This document shows positions 8,807-18,153 of a stretch of 64,000 nucleotides of DNA, piece by piece. Position 1 is the stretch's first letter, and the number at the start of each line of letters is the position of its first letter. The notes under the pieces are model-generated. The model had not been told where the DNA came from and made no database searches. It saw only the letters and a list, made by a program, of their open reading frames with translations. The DNA is from Actinomadura sp. J1-007 (GTDB lineage: Bacteria > Actinomycetota > Actinomycetes > Streptosporangiales > Streptosporangiaceae): positions 1,488,001-1,552,000 of the forward strand of contig NZ_WING01000001.1 of NCBI RefSeq assembly GCF_009793335.1. Direction: 5' to 3'. Made by a program: the position numbers and the translations under genes.

Positions 8807-9988
8807 GTGTCGTTGCCACCTCTGGTAGAGCCCGCAGCGGAGCTCACCCGCGACGAGGTCAACCGCTACTCGCGGCATCTGATCATCCCCGACGTCGGGA
8901 TGACCGGGCAGAAGCGCCTCAAGAACGCCAAGGTCCTGTGCGTGGGCGCGGGCGGCCTCGGCTCCCCCGCGCTGATGTACCTCGCCGCCGCCGGCGTCGG
9001 GACGCTCGGCATCATCGACTTCGACGTCGTCGACGAGTCCAACCTCCAGCGCCAGGTCATCCACCGGCAGTCGTCGCTGGGCAAGCCGAAGGCCGAGTCC
9101 GCGGCCGACACCGTCCGCGAGATCAACCCGCTGGTGGACGTGGTGGTGCACAACACCGCGCTCGACCGCGACAACATCATGGACATCTTCGGCCAGTACG
9201 ACCTGATCGTCGACGGCACCGACAACTTCGCGACCCGCTACATGGTCAACGACGCGGCCGTGCTGCTCGGCAAGCCGTACGTGTGGGGGTCGATCTACCG
9301 CTTCGACGGCCAGGCCGCGGTCTTCTGGGCCGAGCACGGCCCGTGCTACCGCTGCCTCTACCCCGAGCCCCCGCCGCCCGGCATGGTCCCGTCCTGCGCC
9401 GAGGGCGGCGTGCTCGGCGTGCTGTGCGCGTCGATCGGCTCCATCCAGGTGAACGAGGCGATCAAGCTCGTGGCCGGCATCGGCGAGCCGCTCGTCGGCC
9501 GTCTGATGATCTACGACGCCCTGGAGATGTCGTACCGCTCGGTCAAGGTCCGCAAGGACCCCGAGTGCCCGCTGTGCGGCAAGAACCCGACGCAGACCGA
9601 GCTGCTGGAGGACTACGAGGCGTTCTGCGGCGCGGTCTCGGAGGAGGCCACCGAGGCCGTCAAGGACTCCACGATCTCCGTGCACGACCTCAAGGCCATG
9701 CAGGACCGCGGCGACGACGTGTTCCTGGTGGACGTCCGCGAGCCGAACGAGTACGAGATCGTCTCGATCCCCGGCGCGACGCTGATCCCGAAGGGCGAGT
9801 TCCTGAACGGCTCGGCGCTGGAGCGGCTGCCGCAGGACCGCAAGATCGTCCTGCACTGCAAGTCGGGCGTGCGCAGCGCCGAGGCCCTCGCCGTCGTCAA
9901 GAGCGCGGGCTTCTCCGACGCCGTCCACGTCGGCGGCGGCGTGGTCGCCTGGGTCAACCAGATCGACCCGAGCCTCCCGTCCTACTGA
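8807..9988 (+). CDS. moeZ: MoeZ: adenylyltransferase/sulfurtransferase for sulfur-carrier proteins
   Basis: An E1-like enzyme that adenylates the C-terminus of small sulfur carriers (ThiS/MoaD/CysO type) and loads sulfur via a fused rhodanese domain, serving molybdopterin, thiamine and cysteine pathways. The 393 residues show the nucleotide-binding GAGGLGSP (47-54), the zinc-binding Cys pairs CYRCLYP and CPLCG, and a C-terminal rhodanese with the active-site Cys in LHCKSGVRS (~350). The GTG at 8807 has a good AGGAG site 7 bases upstream; more upstream in-frame starts add unrelated sequence. It lies next to the subtilase cassettes and ends at a strong hairpin at 10021. Confidence 0.96.
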   Translation: MSLPPLVEPAAELTRDEVNRYSRHLIIPDVGMTGQKRLKNAKVLCVGAGGLGSPALMYLAAAGVGTLGIIDFDVVDESNLQRQVIHRQSSLGKPKAESAADTVREINPLVDVVVHNTALDRDNIMDIFGQYDLIVDGTDNFATRYMVNDAAVLLGKPYVWGSIYRFDGQAAVFWAEHGPCYRCLYPEPPPPGMVPSCAEGGVLGVLCASIGSIQVNEAIKLVAGIGEPLVGRLMIYDALEMSYRSVKVRKDPECPLCGKNPTQTELLEDYEAFCGAVSEEATEAVKDSTISVHDLKAMQDRGDDVFLVDVREPNEYEIVSIPGATLIPKGEFLNGSALERLPQDRKIVLHCKSGVRSAEALAVVKSAGFSDAVHVGGGVVAWVNQIDPSLPSY

Positions 9989-10020
9989 CGCCCCGCTCCA
10001 CCTGAACGCCCGGACGTCCC

Positions 10021-10056
10021 GAACGCCCCGGACCGCGCCGGCGGCCCGGGGCGTTC
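10021..10056. terminator. Hairpin terminator between moeZ and the convergent TetR gene
   Basis: Inverted repeat GAACGCCCCGG / CCGGGGCGTTC, an 11-bp perfect stem with a 14-base loop, 32 bases after the moeZ stop. No long T-run follows, as is common in G+C-rich actinomycetes. It could serve both strands. Confidence 0.6.
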
Positions 10057-10128
10057 CGCGTTCCCGGCCCGCCTCGCGAGGGCGCGCCCGCCCGGCGGAC
10101 CGGCCCGCCCGGCGGACGGGCCCGTTCG

Positions 10129-10886
10129 TCAGGACGCCGGCGGCGTGTAGGCGAGGTGCAGGAGCCGGGCCAGGTCGGCGAGCATCAGCTCGAACATCGG
10201 CTCGGGATCGGACAGGGCGAAGTCGAGGTGCCCGAAGACCTCCAGGCTGACGGCGCCCTGAGGCGGACCCAGCACTGGAGGAAGAGCTGGATCATCCCGA
10301 GCGGCAGGCACGTGCCGAGGGCCCGCTCGCGGTAGTCGCGGAGCTGCTCGCGCAGGGCCGGGTCGATCTCCTCGTCGGGCGGCACGGGGAACGGGTGCTT
10401 GTGCCACAGGTCGAGGAAGAGCGCCATGAACGTCCCGGCGAACTCGCGCGCGCACTCCTCGGCGAAGTCGACCTCCTCCGCGCCGCGGACGGGCACCCCG
10501 AACAGCAGCGTGTACTCGCCGGGATGCGCGAGGGACCAGCCGCGGAACTCCCGCGCCGCCGTGAGGAACTTGCCGCTCATGTCCCCGGGCGGGACGTCCG
10601 CGAGCCCGGCGCGCAGCGCGGCGGTCAGCTCGGTGAACAGCTCGCCGACGAGGTGGCGCAGCAGCTCGCCGTGGCTGCCGAAGTAGCGGTAGAGGGCGGG
10701 CGCGGTCATCCCCATCTCGCGGGCGATGGCGCGCAGCGTCACCGCGTCGGCGCCCTGCTCCACCAGGATCCGCCGCGCGGTCTGCCCGATCTCCCGGACG
10801 GTCGCCGCGCGCAGCCGGTCGCGACGTGACTCCAACGCTTCCTCGCTCTCGCTCGCGGGACCGGCCTGGTGCGGCCGTCCTCGCAT
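10129..10886 (-). CDS. TetR-family regulator of the adjacent MMPL exporter (frame break near 10262)
   Basis: The N-terminal helix-turn-helix is typical of TetR: ILVEQGADAVTLRAIAREMGM, then APALYRYFGSHGELL. The ligand domain resembles the TetR_C_33 type (FRGWSLAHPGEYTLLFG). The frame changes after LQCWVRL near 10262; adding one C continues as QGAVSLEVFGHLDF to a stop at 10129, which reads as a normal C-terminus. The ATG at 10886 is chosen because the helix-turn-helix begins about 30 residues later. It is divergent from the MMPL gene with a palindrome between them, so it probably represses both. Confidence 0.8.
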
Positions 10887-10934
10887 GATTCCGCAAAAAC
10901 CCCATTGACGACAGTGAACGGTATATGCAACGTT

Positions 10935-10960
10935 AACGGTGTTAGCAGGTAAACACCATT
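10935..10960. promoter_or_regulatory. Operator-like palindrome between TetR and MMPL genes
   Basis: AACGGTGTT, an 8-base spacer, then AACACCATT: 8 of 9 arm positions pair. It lies in an AT-rich island 49 bases from the TetR start and 42 bases from the MMPL start, where a divergent TetR repressor would bind. Further AAC/GTT half-sites flank it. Confidence 0.6.
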
Positions 10961-11002
10961 CACTCACCTTACTCCTAGTAACTACGAGTCGGGGGTACCG
11001 GC

Positions 11003-13216
11003 ATGTTCGATCGATGGGGACGGTGGACGTACCGCAGGCGGAGGCCGCTGCTGGTCGCGTCCCTGGCCTTCCTGGTGGTGGCCGCCGTGTGGGGGACGGG
11101 CGTGTTCGGCGCGCTCACCTCGTCCGGCGGCTTCGACACCCCGGGGAGCGAGAGCGGCAGGGCGGCGGCGACCGCCGATCGGGACCTCGGCCGCGACGAG
11201 GCCGACGTGGTGGTCCTGTACGAGGCCGGCGGGCGCACGGTGGACGACCCGGCGTTCAGGACGGCGGTGGAGCGGGCCGTCGCCGCCGTCCCGAAGGAGC
11301 GGATCGACGCCGCGCTCACGTACTGGACGGCGAAGGCCCCGCAGTTCGTCAGCCAGGACCGCAAGGCGACGTACGCGGTGCTGCGGCTCAAGGGGGCCGA
11401 CGAGGCGGCGCGGCAGGACTCGTTCGACGCGATCAAGGACGGGCTCACCCGGACCGGCGGCGGGCTGACCGCCAAGGTCGGCGGCGCCATGGGCACCCAG
11501 ACCGCGATCAACGAGCGCGTCTCGTCCGACATCGGCCGCGCCGAGGCCATGGCGCTGCCGGTGCTGCTCGTGCTGCTGGTGCTGATCTTCGGCGGGCTGG
11601 TCGCGGCGAGCCTGCCGCTGCTGGTCGGCGGCCTCGCCATCCTCGGCTCGTTCACCGCGCTGCACCTGCTGACGTACGCGACCGACGTGTCGATCTTCGC
11701 GGTGAACATCACCACCTTCCTCGGCCTCGGCCTCGCGATCGACTACGGCCTGTTCGTGGTGAGCCGGTTCCGCGAGGAGCTGGCCCGGCGGGACGGCGAC
11801 GTCGAGGGCGCGCTCGGCGCGACGATGGCGACGGCCGGCCGCACCGTCGCGGTGTCGGGCGTGACGGTCGCGGTGTCGCTGGCCGGGCTGCTGCTGTTCG
11901 ACCAGAACTTCCTGCGGTCCATGGGGTACGGCGGGATCGCCACCGTGTTCGTGTGCATGGCCGGCGCGCTGACCGTCCTGCCCGCGCTGCTCGGCGTGCT
12001 CGGCGCCCGGGTGAACGCGCTGTCGCTCCGCCGCCGCCGCAAGAACGCCCCCGCCCCCGCGCACTCCAAGCCGTCCGCGCAGTCCACGCAGTCCACGCCG
12101 TCGGCGCCGTCGGCGGAGAGCGGCTGGTGGGGACGGGTCGCGCGCAGCGTCATGCGCCGTCCGGTGCTGTACGTCGTCGCGACCGTCGCGCTGCTGCTCG
12201 TCCTCGGGTCGCCGTTCCTGCGGATCAACTGGGGCGGCGTGGACGCCAAGGCGCTGCCGGCGAGCGCGGAGGCGCGGGTGGTGGCCGACACCCTCGAAAC
12301 GCGGTTCCCGCGCAACGCGACCAGTCCCATCGAGGCCGTCGTCACCGGCACCGGGGACCGGGCGGCGCTCCAGGCGTACGCCGACCGGCTCACCGCCGTG
12401 CCCGGCGTGACGGACGCGGCCGTGACCGGCGCGAAGGGCGCCACGACGCGGATCGCGCTGAGGTACGACGCCGACCCCAACTCCGGGGCGGCCCGCACGA
12501 TCGTCGAACGGGTGCGGGACGTCCCGCCGCCGCCGGGGGCCGTCTCCCAGATCGGGGGCGAGACGGCCACGGTGGTGGACCAGCTCGCGAGCGTCGGGGC
12601 GACGCTGCCGTGGCTGGCGCTGACGGTCGGGGGCGCGACGTTCGCGCTGCTGTTCCTGGCGTTCGGGTCGCTGGTCCTGCCGCTGAAGGCGATCGTGATG
12701 AACCTGCTGTCGCTGTCGGCGACGTTCGGCGCGGTGGTGCTGATCTTCCAGGACGGGCACCTGTCGGACCTGCTCGGCTTCACCGCGACGGGGTCGATCT
12801 CCCCGCAGATGCCGATCCTGATGCTCGCCATGCTGTTCGGGATCTCGATGGACTACGAGGTGTTCCTGCTGTCGCGGGTCCGCGAGCAGTACGACCTGAC
12901 CGGCGACACCACCGCGGCCGTCACCGCCGGGGTGCAGCGCACCGGGGCGATCATCACCAGCGCGGCGCTGCTGTTCATCGTGGTGATCGGCGCGTTCGCC
13001 ACCTCGGGCGTCGCGTTCATCAAGATGACCGGGGTCGGGATGGTGATCGCGATCGCGCTGGACGCGACCGTGGTGCGGGCGCTGCTGGTCCCGGCGGCCA
13101 TGCGGCTGCTCGGCCGCGCCAACTGGTGGGCCCCGGGCCCCCTCGCCCGCGTCCACCGGCGGTACGGCATCGGCGAGAGCGACGCCCCGGCGCGGGAGCT
13201 CGAACCCGTCGGGTAG
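11003..13216 (+). CDS. MMPL-family (RND-type) membrane exporter
   Basis: A 737-residue transporter with the MMPL layout: one N-terminal transmembrane helix (LLVASLAFLVVAAVW), a periplasmic-type loop, five helices, a cytoplasmic linker rich in Ser/Pro (KPSAQSTQSTPSAPSAES), then a second set. Family motifs are GLGLAIDYGLFVVSRFREEL in the first half and LFGISMDYEVFLLSRVREQY in the second, carrying the Asp residues of the proton relay. The ATG at 11003 follows a GGGGGT site. MMPL proteins export lipids or drugs; the substrate is unknown here. Divergent TetR control suggests induction by its own substrate. It ends at a 16-bp hairpin. Confidence 0.93.
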   Translation: MFDRWGRWTYRRRRPLLVASLAFLVVAAVWGTGVFGALTSSGGFDTPGSESGRAAATADRDLGRDEADVVVLYEAGGRTVDDPAFRTAVERAVAAVPKERIDAALTYWTAKAPQFVSQDRKATYAVLRLKGADEAARQDSFDAIKDGLTRTGGGLTAKVGGAMGTQTAINERVSSDIGRAEAMALPVLLVLLVLIFGGLVAASLPLLVGGLAILGSFTALHLLTYATDVSIFAVNITTFLGLGLAIDYGLFVVSRFREELARRDGDVEGALGATMATAGRTVAVSGVTVAVSLAGLLLFDQNFLRSMGYGGIATVFVCMAGALTVLPALLGVLGARVNALSLRRRRKNAPAPAHSKPSAQSTQSTPSAPSAESGWWGRVARSVMRRPVLYVVATVALLLVLGSPFLRINWGGVDAKALPASAEARVVADTLETRFPRNATSPIEAVVTGTGDRAALQAYADRLTAVPGVTDAAVTGAKGATTRIALRYDADPNSGAARTIVERVRDVPPPPGAVSQIGGETATVVDQLASVGATLPWLALTVGGATFALLFLAFGSLVLPLKAIVMNLLSLSATFGAVVLIFQDGHLSDLLGFTATGSISPQMPILMLAMLFGISMDYEVFLLSRVREQYDLTGDTTAAVTAGVQRTGAIITSAALLFIVVIGAFATSGVAFIKMTGVGMVIAIALDATVVRALLVPAAMRLLGRANWWAPGPLARVHRRYGIGESDAPARELEPVG

Positions 13217-13233
13217 CCGGCCCCTCCGCGGCC

Positions 13234-13281
13234 CGCCACGGCCGCCGCGACCGTTCCCCGGCGGACGCGGCGGCCGTGGCG
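13234..13281 (+). terminator. 16-bp perfect hairpin after the MMPL gene
   Basis: CGCCACGGCCGCCGCG and its exact complement are separated by 16 bases, 17 bases after the MMPL stop. No T-run follows. It is a likely rho-independent-like terminator or 3' stability element. Confidence 0.55.
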
Positions 13282-13332
13282 GTCGTCCGCATGTCCCGGC
13301 GGACACAGTCCATAATCGGTCAGTGACCGCCC

Positions 13333-15771
13333 ATGTTCGATGGGTACTCTGAACGCAGTTCACCCCCCGCCGCGCACCCGGCGGCGGACGACCTCCCCGG
13401 GGCGGCAGTGGCGAGTCTTGCGGTAACAGAGCGAGCGGGGAACCTGCCCGCGCAGATGACCAGGTTCATCGGCCGGGAGGCGGAGCTGGCCCAGCTCCGC
13501 GGGCTGCTCGACCGGGCCAGGCTCGTCACCCTCACCGGGCCCGGCGGCGTCGGCAAGACGCGGCTCGCGCTGCGCCTGGCCGACGAGCTGCGCGGGTCGT
13601 ACGCCGACGGCGCCTGGCACGTGGAGCTGTCGGGGCTGCGCGACACCGAGACCCTCGCGCACGCCGTCGCGAGCGCGCTGCGGCTCGCCGGCCGCGCCGG
13701 CGGCGACCAGCTCGACCAGCTCGCCGACCACCTCGCCGACCGGCACCTGCTGCTCGTCCTCGACACCTGCGAGCACCTGGTGGACGGCTGCGCGATGCTC
13801 AGCGAGGTGCTGCTGCGGGCCGCGCCCCGGCTGTCGGTGATCGCGACCAGCCGGGAGCCGCTGGAGGTGATCGGCGAGCACATCCTGCCCGTCGCCCCGC
13901 TGCCCGCGCCGGGCGAGGAGGGCGGGTCGGCGGCGCTGGAGCTGTTCGCCGACCGGGCGGCGGCCGTGCTGCCCGGCTACGCCGCGACCGAGGGCGACCG
14001 CGCCGCGATCGCGCGGCTGTGCCGCCGCCTCGACGGCATCCCGCTCGCGATCGAGCTGGCCGCCGCCCGGCTGCGCGCCCTGTCGGTGGAGCAGATCGCC
14101 GAACGGCTCGACGACCGGTTCCGGCTGCTCGGCGGCGCGCGGGCGTCCCGCGGCCGGCACCAGACGCTGCGCGCCACGATCGCGTGGAGCCACGACCTGT
14201 GCACCGGGCCCGAACGGCTCCTGTGGGCGCGGCTGTCGGTCTTCCCGGCCGACTTCGATCTGGAGTCCGCCGAGGAGGTCTGCGCCGACCCGCCCCCGGA
14301 CGAGGGCGCGGGCCCGTCCCCGCACGCGGGCCCGCGCGCCGCCGCGGCGCTGCCCGCCGCCGACGTGCTCGACGTGCTCCGCCGCCTGGTCGACAAGTCG
14401 ATCGTCCTGCACACGCCGACCGGCCGCTACCGGCTGCTCGGCACGATCCGCGAGTACGGCCTGGAGGAGCTGGACCGCGCCGGCGAGCGCGCCGCGCTCG
14501 CCCGCCGCCACCGCGACCACTACCTCGCGCTGCTCGAACGGCACGACCTCGGCGCGCTCGGCCCCGGCCAGGCCGGCGCGCTCGCCCGGATCCGGCTGGA
14601 GCACGCCAACCTGCGCGCCGCCCTCGACCACGCCACCGCGTCCGGCGAGGACGGGCCGGCGCTCCGGCTGGCCGACCGGATGATCTACTACTGGATCTCG
14701 AACGGGCTGATCGGCGAGGCGTGCCACTGGCTCGGCAAGGCGATCGCGCGCGGCGGACCCGCCACGCCCGACCGGGCCCGCGCCACGGCCCAGTGCGCGG
14801 TGTACGCGGCGATGCGCGGCGACCTCGGCGAGGCGCGCCCGCTGCTGGCGGCCGCGACCGGCGTCGCCGCCGAGGTCGGCGACCCCGAGTGCGCGGCGTT
14901 CGTCGAGGGCTGCGCCGGCCTCGTCGCCGTCTACGCCGGCGACCACCGCGCCGCGCGCGAACGGTTCGAACGGGCCCTCGCCGTCCACGACCGCGTCGGC
15001 CACCGCGAGGTGTTCACGCTCCAGTTCATCTCCGCGCTGGCCGGGACGCACTGCCTGGACGGCGCGTTCGGCGAGGCCGAGGAGCTGTGCGCGCGGAGCC
15101 TGCGGATCAGCGACGAGACCGGCGACCGCTGGTGCCGCTCGTACACCCTGTGGACGCTCGGCAGCCTGCACCTGCTGCGCGGCGACCTCGACGCGGCGCG
15201 CGCCGCGCTGCGCGAGTGCCTGGAGATCCGGCGGTCGTTCGGCGAGGAGATGGGCCTGGCGATGGCGCTCGACCTCGCCGCGGGCTGCGCCGCGCGCACC
15301 GGCGAGCCCGAGCGCGCCGCGGTGCTGCTCGGCGCGACCGGGCGGCTGTGGCGGGTGCTGCGCACCGACATGGCCGGTCCCGGCTACGCGCTGCTGCCCG
15401 CCACAGCGGGCGACCTCGCGCGCCGCGCCCTCGGCCGGGAGCGCTACGAGGCCGCCCGCGCGCGCGGCGCGGCGCTCTCCCTCGACGAGGCGCTCGCCGT
15501 CGCGCTCGGCGAGGACGGGCGCGGACCCGGCGGCCTCGGAAGCCCCGGCGCACCGCGTCCCGCGCCCGGCGCGGCCCCGCTCACCCGCCGCGAGCGGGAG
15601 ATCGCGGCGCTGGTCGCCGAGGGCCTGTCCAACCGCGAGATCGCCGAACGGCTCGTGATCGCCAAGCGCACGGCCGACTCCCACGTCGAGCACATCCTCG
15701 CCAAGCTCGGGTTCCGCTCCCGGACGCAGATCGCCGCGTGGGTCTCGGCCGAAGACCCGGACGGCGATTAA
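13333..15771 (+). CDS. LuxR-family regulator with NB-ARC-type ATPase and TPR-like repeats
   Basis: A large (812 residues) STAND-type regulator. GNLPAQMTRFIGRE opens the nucleotide-binding domain, with Walker A GPGGVGKT at about 69 and Walker B LLLVLDTCEHL at about 138. A winged-helix segment (RYRLLGTIREYGLEEL) and a helical TPR-like region follow. A C-terminal LuxR helix-turn-helix (LTRREREIAALVAEGLSNREIAERL, part shown) ends the protein. It probably switches a promoter on after binding ATP plus an unknown ligand or partner. The ATG at 13333 lies about 18 bases after a CATAAT -10-like box; a GTG near 13408 is an alternative start. The target is unknown. Confidence 0.85.
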   Translation: MFDGYSERSSPPAAHPAADDLPGAAVASLAVTERAGNLPAQMTRFIGREAELAQLRGLLDRARLVTLTGPGGVGKTRLALRLADELRGSYADGAWHVELSGLRDTETLAHAVASALRLAGRAGGDQLDQLADHLADRHLLLVLDTCEHLVDGCAMLSEVLLRAAPRLSVIATSREPLEVIGEHILPVAPLPAPGEEGGSAALELFADRAAAVLPGYAATEGDRAAIARLCRRLDGIPLAIELAAARLRALSVEQIAERLDDRFRLLGGARASRGRHQTLRATIAWSHDLCTGPERLLWARLSVFPADFDLESAEEVCADPPPDEGAGPSPHAGPRAAAALPAADVLDVLRRLVDKSIVLHTPTGRYRLLGTIREYGLEELDRAGERAALARRHRDHYLALLERHDLGALGPGQAGALARIRLEHANLRAALDHATASGEDGPALRLADRMIYYWISNGLIGEACHWLGKAIARGGPATPDRARATAQCAVYAAMRGDLGEARPLLAAATGVAAEVGDPECAAFVEGCAGLVAVYAGDHRAARERFERALAVHDRVGHREVFTLQFISALAGTHCLDGAFGEAEELCARSLRISDETGDRWCRSYTLWTLGSLHLLRGDLDAARAALRECLEIRRSFGEEMGLAMALDLAAGCAARTGEPERAAVLLGATGRLWRVLRTDMAGPGYALLPATAGDLARRALGRERYEAARARGAALSLDEALAVALGEDGRGPGGLGSPGAPRPAPGAAPLTRREREIAALVAEGLSNREIAERLVIAKRTADSHVEHILAKLGFRSRTQIAAWVSAEDPDGD

Positions 15772-15902
15772 CCCCAAAGCGGTTGTGCGCGCACCGGCCC
15801 GGGGGGACACTTGGCACGTTCCCGGGCGCGCGTCCGTCGATGCACGACGTCGATCCCGCCCGGCAGCGCCCTCTCCCCGGCACGCCGTCCTCTGGAGGAA
15901 CC

Positions 15903-16208
15903 ATGTCCACGCAGGTGATCGTCGACGAGGCCGAGATCTCGCTCGGGCACCTCGAACGCCTGACCGAGGTGCTGCGCTCGCGCGGCTGGACGGTCGAGGT
16001 GTCCGCGCACGCCGACCGCTGGCCGTCCGCGCTGGTCGCCAACCCGGGGATGACGCTGTTCAACGAGAGCGTGATCGCCGTGCGCGAGCCGTCCGACGGG
16101 AGCTGGTCCTACTTCTACGGCTGGGGCGAGCGGATCGCGCCGTGCACCGAGCCCGAGGCCGCCGCCGCGCTGCTCGGCCGCGTCCTGGACGTCCCCGCCA
16201 AGGGCTGA
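15903..16208 (+). CDS. Small hypothetical protein
   Basis: A 101-residue protein of no recognised family. The ATG at 15903 has a strong GGAGG site 6 bases upstream. It has no signal peptide and no membrane segment. The sequence reads like a compact soluble domain with aromatic-rich SWSYFYGWGERI and a helical C-terminus PEAAAALLGRVLDVP. It stands alone between the LuxR ATPase regulator and an SGNH hydrolase on the same strand, which gives no clear hint of function. Confidence 0.75.
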   Translation: MSTQVIVDEAEISLGHLERLTEVLRSRGWTVEVSAHADRWPSALVANPGMTLFNESVIAVREPSDGSWSYFYGWGERIAPCTEPEAAAALLGRVLDVPAKG

Positions 16209-16280
16209 GCACCCTCCCGGCCCCGCCCGGCCCCTCCCGGCCGGTGTCCCGCCTTCCCGCAGCTCAAATAGCATGTGTCC

Positions 16281-17039
16281 ATGTTTTGGACGCGTTATGC
16301 AGCGATCGGCGACTCGTTCAGCGAAGGCATCGGGGACCCCTATCCCGACGGCCGGTGGCGCGGCTGGGCCGACCGCGCCGCCGCGGAGCTCGCGTCCCGC
16401 GCGGACGGCTTCGCCTACGCCAACCTCGCGATCCGCGGCCGGCTGCTCGGCGAGATCCTCGACGAGCAGCTCCCCGCGGCGCTGGCCCTGGAACCCGACC
16501 TGGTCTCGGTGTCCGGCGGCGGCAACGACCTGCTGCGGCCCGGCACCGACGTGGACGTCCTCGCCGCGCGGATGGACGCCGCCGTCGCCGAGCTGCGCGC
16601 CGCCGGCGCCGACGTGGTGCTGTTCACCGGCGTCGACCCGGTCGGCTCCTCGGTGATCCGCCGCACCCGGGGACGCGTCGCCGTCTACAACGAGCACCTG
16701 CGCGCGATCGCCGCCCGGCGCGGCGCGCGCGTCGTGGACCAGTGGTCCATGGACGTCCTGCGCGACTGGCGGATGTGGGGCGTGGACCGGCTGCACATGT
16801 CGCCGGAGGGCCACCGCCGCGTCGCCCTCGCCCTGCTGGAGACCCTCGGCGTCCCGGCGGGCGACTGGCGCGAGCCGCCGCTGGCGCCGCTGCCGGAGCT
16901 GAGCCGGGGCGCGCGGATGCTGTTCGACCTGCGGTGGGCCCGCGGCCACCTCGCGCCCTGGGTCGGGCGGCGGCTGCGCGGCCGGTCGTCCGGCGACGCC
17001 GTCACCGCCAAGCGCCCCGCGTTCGCCCCCGTGGAGTGA
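16281..17039 (+). CDS. SGNH/GDSL-family hydrolase
   Basis: An esterase/lipase-fold enzyme of 252 residues. Block I holds the nucleophile Ser in AIGDSFSEG near residue 13, block III is GGGNDL near 82, and block V carries the Asp and His in DRLHMSPEGH. There is no signal peptide, so it is probably cytoplasmic. The ATG at 16281 is preferred; a GTG at 16275 would add two residues. The substrate cannot be told from sequence; many actinobacterial relatives are acyl-ester or carbohydrate esterases. Its stop lies inside a 20-bp tandem repeat shared with the 3' end of the convergent Ku gene. Confidence 0.9.
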   Translation: MFWTRYAAIGDSFSEGIGDPYPDGRWRGWADRAAAELASRADGFAYANLAIRGRLLGEILDEQLPAALALEPDLVSVSGGGNDLLRPGTDVDVLAARMDAAVAELRAAGADVVLFTGVDPVGSSVIRRTRGRVAVYNEHLRAIAARRGARVVDQWSMDVLRDWRMWGVDRLHMSPEGHRRVALALLETLGVPAGDWREPPLAPLPELSRGARMLFDLRWARGHLAPWVGRRLRGRSSGDAVTAKRPAFAPVE

Positions 17040-17068
17040 CGCTCAGGCCCGCGGAGTGACGCTCAGGC
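17029..17068. repeat. 20-bp tandem duplication at the convergent stops of the SGNH and Ku genes
   Basis: Two adjacent copies of a 20-base unit (CGnGGAGTGACGCTCAGGCC) differ at one position. The TGA of the plus-strand SGNH hydrolase falls in the first copy and the minus-strand stop of Ku in the second. A short slippage duplication in a 3' convergence zone. Confidence 0.7.
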
Positions 17069-18063
17069 CGACTTGCGCCGCCTCGGCTTCGACTCGGTCT
17101 TCTTCTCCCCCGCCTTCCGCGACGACGAGGAACGCGACGCGGACGACGACGACCCGGACGACGAGGACGCCGACCGCGACGTCCGCCCCGACGAGGAGCG
17201 CGACGCCGAACGGCCGGACCCGGAGGACTTCGACGACGCGGCCCGTCCGCCGCTCTTGGCGGCGGGCTTCTTCGCCCCGCCTCCCCGCGGCTCTTCTTCG
17301 CGGCCTCGACGCTGGCGCGCAGCGCGCTGAGCAGGTCGGCGGCGGGCTCCTCCTCGGCCTCCGCCGCCGGCCGGGTGACCTCGCGGCCCTCGACCTTGGC
17401 GTCGATGACGGCCTGGAGCGCCTCGCGGTAGGCGTCCTTGTACTCCGAGGGGTCGAAGTCGCCCTCCATGCTCTCGATCAGGGACGTCGCCATCGTCAGC
17501 TCCTGCTTGCGGACCTCGATGTCCTCGTCCAGGAACGGGAAGTCGGGCGCGCGGACCTCGTCCGGCCACAGCATGGTCTCCAGGACGAACACGCCCTCGC
17601 GGACCCGCACCGTCGCCAGCGACTCGCGCTGCCGCAGCGCGATCTTGACGATGGCGACCTGGCCGCTGTCCTCCAGCGCGTCGCGCAGCAGGACGTACGG
17701 CTTGGCGCCCTGCGCGCCGTCCGGCTCCAGGTAGTACGACTTGGCGAAGTAGATCGGGTCGACCTCGGCGGCCTCCACGAACTGGAGCACGTCGATGCGG
17801 CGGCTCGACGACAGCGGCAGGTCGGCGAAGTCCTCGTCGGTCAGCACGACCATCTCGCCGCTCGGCAGCTCGTACCCCTTGGCGATGTCGGAGTAGGGGA
17901 CCTCCTCGCCGTCGACCGAGCAGACCCGCTTGTACTTGATGCGCCCCCCGTCCTGCCGGTGCACCTGGTGGAAGGCGACGTCCCGCTGCTCGGTCGCCGA
18001 GTACACCTTGACCGGTATGGTCACCAGCCCGAAGGAGATCGCGCCTTTCCAGATACTGCGCAT
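17063..18063 (-). CDS. ku: Ku protein of bacterial non-homologous end joining (frame break near 17285)
   Basis: Homodimeric DNA-end clamp that recruits LigD. The Ku core starts at once (MRSIWKGAISFGLVTIPVK) and runs through the beta-barrel to about residue 255, with family motifs RIKYKRVCSVDGEEV and FVLETMLWPDEVR. After KKSRG the frame shifts near 17285; adding one base gives an Ala/Lys- then Ser/Arg-rich tail ending KPRRRKSA at 17063. Basic tails of this kind are known in actinobacterial Ku and aid DNA bridging. Unrestored, the frame would run to 17002 as an Arg/Pro-rich sequence. The ATG at 18063 is certain. It is divergent from the LigD ligase by 90 bases. Confidence 0.9.
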
Positions 18064-18153
18064 GTCCGGTCCCTACCCAGCGCGTCCTCGGGCCTAGCAT
18101 CGCGACCCCGTTCGATTTGCGCCATATCGAGCGCTTGCGGGTACAAGGCGACT

